Assembly (NCBI GenBank): GCA_023301335.1
Contig: JALZVA010000157.1
Coordinates: forward strand, 1-26,947
Length of the DNA stretch: 26,947 nt
Reading direction: 5' to 3'
DNA from: Akkermansiaceae bacterium
Lineage (GTDB): Bacteria > Verrucomicrobiota > Verrucomicrobiia > Verrucomicrobiales > Akkermansiaceae
Of the stretch, positions 22,389-26,947 are shown piece after piece (the first letter of the stretch is position 1; each line of letters starts with the position of its first letter). The notes below the pieces were generated by a model, which was not told the origin of the DNA, searched no databases, and saw only the letters and a list, made by a program, of their open reading frames with translations. The position numbers were made by a program, and so were the translations under genes.

Positions 22389-25300
22389 ATGAAAATTCGC
22401 CGCCTTTTAAATCGCCTCAAAATGCTCTGCACTGTTTTCATTGTGCTGCTCATTCTTGGTCTGATTGGATCGCTGGCGTATCTTCACAGTATTGGCCTGC
22501 CAGAATCTCTTAAAACGGTTTTGCTAGAAAAACTAAAGGAGGAGGACATTCACCTCTCTTTTGACTCGCTTAAGTATAAGCTCAATAAAGGTTTGGTTGC
22601 GGAAAATGTGCAACTCTACAAGACAGAAAAACAAGAAACACCTCTCTATTCTACGCAGTTTTTATCACTAAATATTGATAAAACCAAGCTTTTGCGTGGT
22701 GTCTTTGAACTTGATTCTGCCACTGTAGAAGCTGGCCAGGTCTCTGTCCCTGTTGTTTCTAAGTTTCTCGACTCTCCGATCATTGATATTAATGACATTA
22801 CTGGCACCTTTTCCCTGTCTAAGAGCAAACAGCTCGAATCTGAAGATGGGCTAAGCTTCCACTATGAGGGTATTAAACTCACTATCAAAGGTCGGGCGTG
22901 GAAAACAAAAAAAGAAAAAATTCGCGAAGTCACTGAAGAAGAAAAAAAAGCCATCGTCGCCAACTACCGTCAGTTCCGTAATCTCATCAGAACCTTTCAA
23001 TGGGATCCTCAGCATCCGCCAAACCTAACACTCTACGTCGATGGTGATATTAGCGATGTTAAGAAACTACAATTAGACTTTGAACTTCAAGCCCCTAAGC
23101 TTCAATACAAACAAGCGCACATCAAAAAGCTTTGCATCAAAGGAAGTCTAAACAGGCAGCTTGTCCGCCTCACTGAGCTCTCCTTCTCTGACCAGAAGGG
23201 TGATTACTCTGCCCAAGGTGACCTTTCCTTAGCGCTTAATAAAGGCACCTTTTCTTGTGAAAGTTCAGTTGATTTTAAGAATCTAATCAACGGTGTTACG
23301 GAAACCAATTTTGCGCCTAAAATGAAATTCCTAGGGGACTCCAATATTCAAGCCACTGGAACTATTGACCTCCCTCGCCACTCCAAAGACGGTACATTCC
23401 AACCCTTCAAACTTGAACTCTTAGGAGAAGCTGAACTCAGAAACGTGTCTTATCTAGACGCCAACCTCGATTTTATTAGTTCAGAATTTAGTTGGAAGAG
23501 TAACTCCCTCTTCCTCGATAAGCTACAGGCCTACAGTGGGGAGAATGAATTTAATGGCCGTCTTCTGATGGGACCGGAAGAAATTAAATTCAGCTCCACC
23601 TCATCACTTCCCCCTCAGCTTTTTATTCCTTTTCTCAAAGGGTTAAAAATTGATCGTATCCTCGAACAGGTCAACATAGATGAATCGTCTATCGCTAACA
23701 TCTCTGCGGAAGGGGTGATCAATCGAAAAGACTTAAGTATTTCTCATATCGAAGGTGACCTCTACATCGCCGACATCACTTACCGTGACACACTTTTAAA
23801 AGAAGGTGGTGCGGCATTTAAACTCAACGGCGAAGAGGCCGTCTACTCTAAGCCCTTCATCATTGTTGACCACAGTAACTGGCATAAGCAGCAGAAATTT
23901 GGGATCGGAAAAGAGGGGTCAGCCTCTGCTGAGCAAGTGACTATGAAACGTGACCCTGAGACTGGCCACATGAACATTAACCTAACAGGGTTAACAGGTG
24001 AAGTCTGGCCCTCACCTGTCATTCGCCTTTTTCACCTCAAAGCCTATGACCTGTTCTCCAAACTTCATATCCAAGCCCCTATTAAGATAAATACATCCAA
24101 TCTCAACTTTAACTTCAAACGCCCCTTTTTTCACACCACTGGTGACATCTCCTTAGCCTACGCCAAGCTTACTGACACAGCTTTACATGACACGCGCTTT
24201 AAACTCGATCTCACGCGTGGAAAATCTAACTTCCTCGACATCAGCACTTCGGCAGATTACACCAACTACCCAAGAGGCTTAAAGTATGGCGGCCCGCCAC
24301 GAGGTCAAATTACGGTGGATAAAGTCAGTTTGATCAAAAACCCTGAGGTGAAGCAAAAGCAACAAATCCTTCTCTCTGGTGTGAAAGGCGAAGTGTGGCC
24401 TGCTCCTTTAACGGCCATGTTTGCAAAGAAAGTGGCTCCTGCTATCGAAGCGATTAACTTCACTAGCTTAATAACAAGCAAGAATTCAAACCTCTCTATC
24501 TTTCAAACTGGAGATACTGCAACAACCTTACTCGACCTAAAGCTCGATTCCATCAGCTATAACGAGGTCAAAGCTACCGATGCTCGGGGAAGCGTAAGTA
24601 TTTCTGAGGGAGAAACTACTTTTAAAGAGGTTACACTGACCATGGACTATACAGGTAGTAACGATTTCAAAAAGCATGGGGGAACTAAATCCTCAGAGCT
24701 ATCTATAGGGGAAGTTAAACTAGGGAATAGCTACGCTTCTTTTTCAAAACTGCAAGGCGTTCTCTGGCCAGGCTACCTAGCCTCGATGTTTAATCGCGAA
24801 GTCGCCACCACACTCGAAGACATCGACCTCACCACTCCTTTAAAGTGCTTAGATGCCGATATGAAAATCCTCTATGGAGAAAAACAACTCACTACAGGAA
24901 ACCTTAAACTTGGGCCTTTCTCCTATGCTAACAAACCGATCAACAGTGCCTCCTGTAGCCTCCAAGTAGAGCCAGGACGCGTCAGCTTTAAAACACTCGA
25001 AGCACAGCTCAACAATACTGCCTACAAGGTAAAAAAAGAATTCTCTGGCCCATCCAGTAGTAAACTAACAGCAGACAGGATCACCTTCCTCACTGATAAA
25101 CAGCTCGTAGAAATCAATAAGCTCCAGGGCAATTTTTGGCCAGGAGTAGTCGTGGGCTTATTTAGCTCTGATGTAGCTGACTCCATCGACGAATTTCGCT
25201 TTGCCACTCCCCCTTACTCTTCAAGCTCAGGAGTCTTAGACATTCGCGATAACTCCAAAAACACTAATCTCAATAGCAGTTTTTCAGCAGGCAAGTTCCG

Positions 25301-26042
25301 CTATAATTTCCTCGATAGTGATATCCCAGGCACCCTTCTAAAAGCTAACATCCAAACCACTTCTAACCAGGTTACCGCTACCAATATTAAGGCAGATATT
25401 TTTAAAACCACGGGTTACACTGACGCAGTAACCAATAAATATGTTCACCCTCTGTCTGGTAATTTCACCTTATTCTATAATAAACAGGTGCCCAGTTACA
25501 CCGGAGACCTCGCCATCAACCAGCTTAATGTCTCCTCTCTTGCAGAGGTGTATGACTTTGAAGACTTAAAAACAGGGAAATTCTCTACCCTATTCCAATT
25601 TAAGGGAGACACGAGCGGAGTGGGTAATCTCTCCACGACAAAGGATAATACCTTTATCCTTGAGGATTCTAATATTGCTAAGATCCCACTCCTTGGTCCT
25701 TTTTCTAAAATCACGAGTGTTTTAGGAAATAACTCTAGTAATGAACGTCTTGGGTATTCAAAAATATCGAAAGCCTTCGCTCTTTACAGCGTTATCAAAG
25801 GAGTGCTTGTAGTCAAAGACCTCGAGGCCAAGTCTGCGAGTCTTAACCTTAAAGGAACGGGTAAGTATAACCTCGACTCCGAACGAGTCGATATGACCTT
25901 TGAACTCAGTGGTTTCAAAAAAGGGATCTCTTTTTTAGAGTTGGTTAGACCTTTTATTAAAAAATTTCCGATCATTAAGGGAATCATGAAATATAAAGTT
26001 TATGGTCAACTAGACGATCTTAAAATTCTTCCCGACATTTAA
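22389..26042 (+). CDS. AsmA/YhdP-like large envelope protein with four G-x-x-W-P repeats
   Basis: A 1217-residue protein with one N-terminal membrane segment (about residues 12-33) and a long, beta-rich, presumably periplasmic body. The C-terminal 150 residues (GKFSTLFQFKGDTSG, IAKIPLLGPFSKITSVLG, GKYNLDSERVDMTFELSG, IKGIMKYKVYGQLDDLKILP) resemble the AsmA-like C-terminal domain of YhdP/TamB-type proteins, which are thought to bridge inner and outer membranes and move phospholipids. Between about residues 480 and 1000 a module recurs about every 125 residues, marked by G-x-x-W-P with Trp at 540, 670, 793 and 917, followed by an F-containing helix and an acidic-aromatic strand. This suggests a stacked, modular groove. 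No signal cleavage site is obvious. The start is ATG 22389; fabD follows after 42 bases. Confidence 0.8.
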   Translation: MKIRRLLNRLKMLCTVFIVLLILGLIGSLAYLHSIGLPESLKTVLLEKLKEEDIHLSFDSLKYKLNKGLVAENVQLYKTEKQETPLYSTQFLSLNIDKTKLLRGVFELDSATVEAGQVSVPVVSKFLDSPIIDINDITGTFSLSKSKQLESEDGLSFHYEGIKLTIKGRAWKTKKEKIREVTEEEKKAIVANYRQFRNLIRTFQWDPQHPPNLTLYVDGDISDVKKLQLDFELQAPKLQYKQAHIKKLCIKGSLNRQLVRLTELSFSDQKGDYSAQGDLSLALNKGTFSCESSVDFKNLINGVTETNFAPKMKFLGDSNIQATGTIDLPRHSKDGTFQPFKLELLGEAELRNVSYLDANLDFISSEFSWKSNSLFLDKLQAYSGENEFNGRLLMGPEEIKFSSTSSLPPQLFIPFLKGLKIDRILEQVNIDESSIANISAEGVINRKDLSISHIEGDLYIADITYRDTLLKEGGAAFKLNGEEAVYSKPFIIVDHSNWHKQQKFGIGKEGSASAEQVTMKRDPETGHMNINLTGLTGEVWPSPVIRLFHLKAYDLFSKLHIQAPIKINTSNLNFNFKRPFFHTTGDISLAYAKLTDTALHDTRFKLDLTRGKSNFLDISTSADYTNYPRGLKYGGPPRGQITVDKVSLIKNPEVKQKQQILLSGVKGEVWPAPLTAMFAKKVAPAIEAINFTSLITSKNSNLSIFQTGDTATTLLDLKLDSISYNEVKATDARGSVSISEGETTFKEVTLTMDYTGSNDFKKHGGTKSSELSIGEVKLGNSYASFSKLQGVLWPGYLASMFNREVATTLEDIDLTTPLKCLDADMKILYGEKQLTTGNLKLGPFSYANKPINSASCSLQVEPGRVSFKTLEAQLNNTAYKVKKEFSGPSSSKLTADRITFLTDKQLVEINKLQGNFWPGVVVGLFSSDVADSIDEFRFATPPYSSSSGVLDIRDNSKNTNLNSSFSAGKFRYNFLDSDIPGTLLKANIQTTSNQVTATNIKADIFKTTGYTDAVTNKYVHPLSGNFTLFYNKQVPSYTGDLAINQLNVSSLAEVYDFEDLKTGKFSTLFQFKGDTSGVGNLSTTKDNTFILEDSNIAKIPLLGPFSKITSVLGNNSSNERLGYSKISKAFALYSVIKGVLVVKDLEAKSASLNLKGTGKYNLDSERVDMTFELSGFKKGISFLELVRPFIKKFPIIKGIMKYKVYGQLDDLKILPDI

Positions 26043-26084
26043 GATTTGCACCTCTCAGCCTCAGGGTTTATTGCTTTCTCCACT

Positions 26085-26947
26085 ATGAGCAAAGTTGTTA
26101 TACTCTTTTCAGGTCAAGGCGCCCAATCTGTGGGCATGGGTAAGGATCTCGTCGATACCTACCCTTTAGCTAAGCAGCTCTTTGAGCAGGCAGATGCAGC
26201 CCTCGGGTTCTCTCTCAGTTCCGTCATGTTTGAAGGACCTGACGCAGAGCTCACGAAGACTTCTCGCTGCCAACCAGCACTTTATCTACACGGCTTAACT
26301 TGCTTAGAAATCCTCAAGCAAGAGCTCCCTCAGCTAGAAATCACGGCTGCAGCGGGCCTCTCGCTAGGAGAATTTACCGCACACGCCGCTGCTGGGACAT
26401 TTGATTTTCAAACAGGCTTAAACGTCGTAGCTCAACGTGGACAGTTCATGGAAGAAGCTTGTGACGCCACAGAAGGTTCAATGGCAGCGATGATCGGAGG
26501 AGATCCAGAGCATGTTGAAGCACTGGCACAAGAGTCCGATGTAGATGTTGCTAACTTCAATGCCCCTGGGCAGATCGTTCTTTCAGGCACCCTTTCAGGA
26601 ATCGAAGAAGCCGTCGCTAATGCTAAGGCTAAAGGCATCAAGATTGCCAAAAAACTAGACGTCGCTGGAGCTTACCACAGTCGCCTGATGCAGTCGGCTC
26701 AAGACAAGCTCGCTACGGTCCTCGCGGACACATCGATGACTCAGCCAGCTATCCCTGTTGTTTGTAATTTCGAGGCCACTGAGGTCAGCGACGCCGCCTG
26801 TATCCGCACGACATTAGAGAAGCAGGTCACTGGCTCAGTGCGCTGGACAGAGTCTATGCAAAAACTCATTGCCGATGGCCACACGACCTTCCTAGAGCTA
26901 GGTCCAGGTAAGGTTCTCGCAGGCCTCATGAAACGCATCGATAAATC
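26085..26947 (+). CDS. fabD: Malonyl-CoA:ACP transacylase (C-terminus cut by window edge)
   Basis: Loads malonyl groups from CoA onto acyl carrier protein, supplying fatty-acid elongation in the cytoplasm. 287 residues are present, of about 305-315 expected. Signatures: FSGQGAQSVGMG (8-19), the nucleophile elbow GLSLGE with Ser93, the carboxylate-binding Arg in VAQRGQFM (R118), and the catalytic His in GAYHSRLM (H198). FNAPGQIVLSG (158-168) is the usual NxxxQxVxSG motif. The GLSLG variant in place of GHSLG is also known from Chlamydia and plants, in line with a PVC host. No terminator or Shine-Dalgarno sequence is seen in the 42-base gap after the AsmA-like gene, so the two may be cotranscribed. 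Confidence 0.97.
   Translation, partial: MSKVVILFSGQGAQSVGMGKDLVDTYPLAKQLFEQADAALGFSLSSVMFEGPDAELTKTSRCQPALYLHGLTCLEILKQELPQLEITAAAGLSLGEFTAHAAAGTFDFQTGLNVVAQRGQFMEEACDATEGSMAAMIGGDPEHVEALAQESDVDVANFNAPGQIVLSGTLSGIEEAVANAKAKGIKIAKKLDVAGAYHSRLMQSAQDKLATVLADTSMTQPAIPVVCNFEATEVSDAACIRTTLEKQVTGSVRWTESMQKLIADGHTTFLELGPGKVLAGLMKRIDK

Noticed and set aside
1..26947. Mobile elements, CRISPR arrays, tRNA or rRNA genes
   Set aside because: No transposase or integrase motifs, no regularly spaced repeats and no cloverleaf or rRNA-like sequences were seen while reading both strands.

Overview
The window looks like ordinary chromosome from a bacterium of the PVC group, most likely Verrucomicrobiota (inference). 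The clues are a DUF5069 protein, a secreted SHD1-like/von Willebrand A protein, a FabD with the GLSLG active-site motif also seen in Chlamydiae, moderate GC content, and start codons almost without Shine-Dalgarno sequences. I see no phage, transposon, CRISPR, tRNA or rRNA.

Layout. 1-2088 (minus): a Ca2+/Na+ antiporter followed by a DEAH helicase of the HrpB type that runs off the left edge. 2239-3174 (plus): mannose-6-phosphate isomerase. 3161-3784 (minus): unknown membrane protein. 3821-6607 (minus): a seven-gene ribosomal block, rplV-rpsC-rplP-rpmC-rpsQ-rplN-rplX, ending in a strong terminator; the usual neighbours on both sides (rpsS before, rplE after) are absent. 6608-6976: gene-free leader of this block. 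6977-9668 (minus): four-gene group of a small secreted protein, a DUF3820 protein, a DUF5069 protein and a secreted vWA protein. 9704-16400 (plus): 5-formyl-THF cyclo-ligase, a membrane-anchored coiled-coil protein, mfd, a SurA/PpiC-type chaperone and pdxA. 16423-21342 (minus): ftsK then comEC. 21424-22095 (minus): FabG-like SDR. 22389-26042 (plus): a 1217-residue AsmA/YhdP-like envelope protein with four internal repeats. 26085 to the right edge (plus): fabD, nearly complete.

Most genes are housekeeping: translation, transcription-coupled repair, chromosome segregation, cofactor and lipid synthesis, envelope biogenesis. Adjacent surA and pdxA recall the arrangement in Escherichia coli. No new defence or mobile system is visible. 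The observations most worth following are: promoters whose -10 boxes end 6-7 bases before the start codon, implying leaderless mRNAs; the isolated ribosomal block and its structured leader; an EF-hand-like loop and a long acidic insert in FtsK; the repeated G-x-x-W-P modules of the AsmA-like protein; and altered active-site signatures in ComEC and PdxA. Both edge genes are cut by the window, and no database search was possible.
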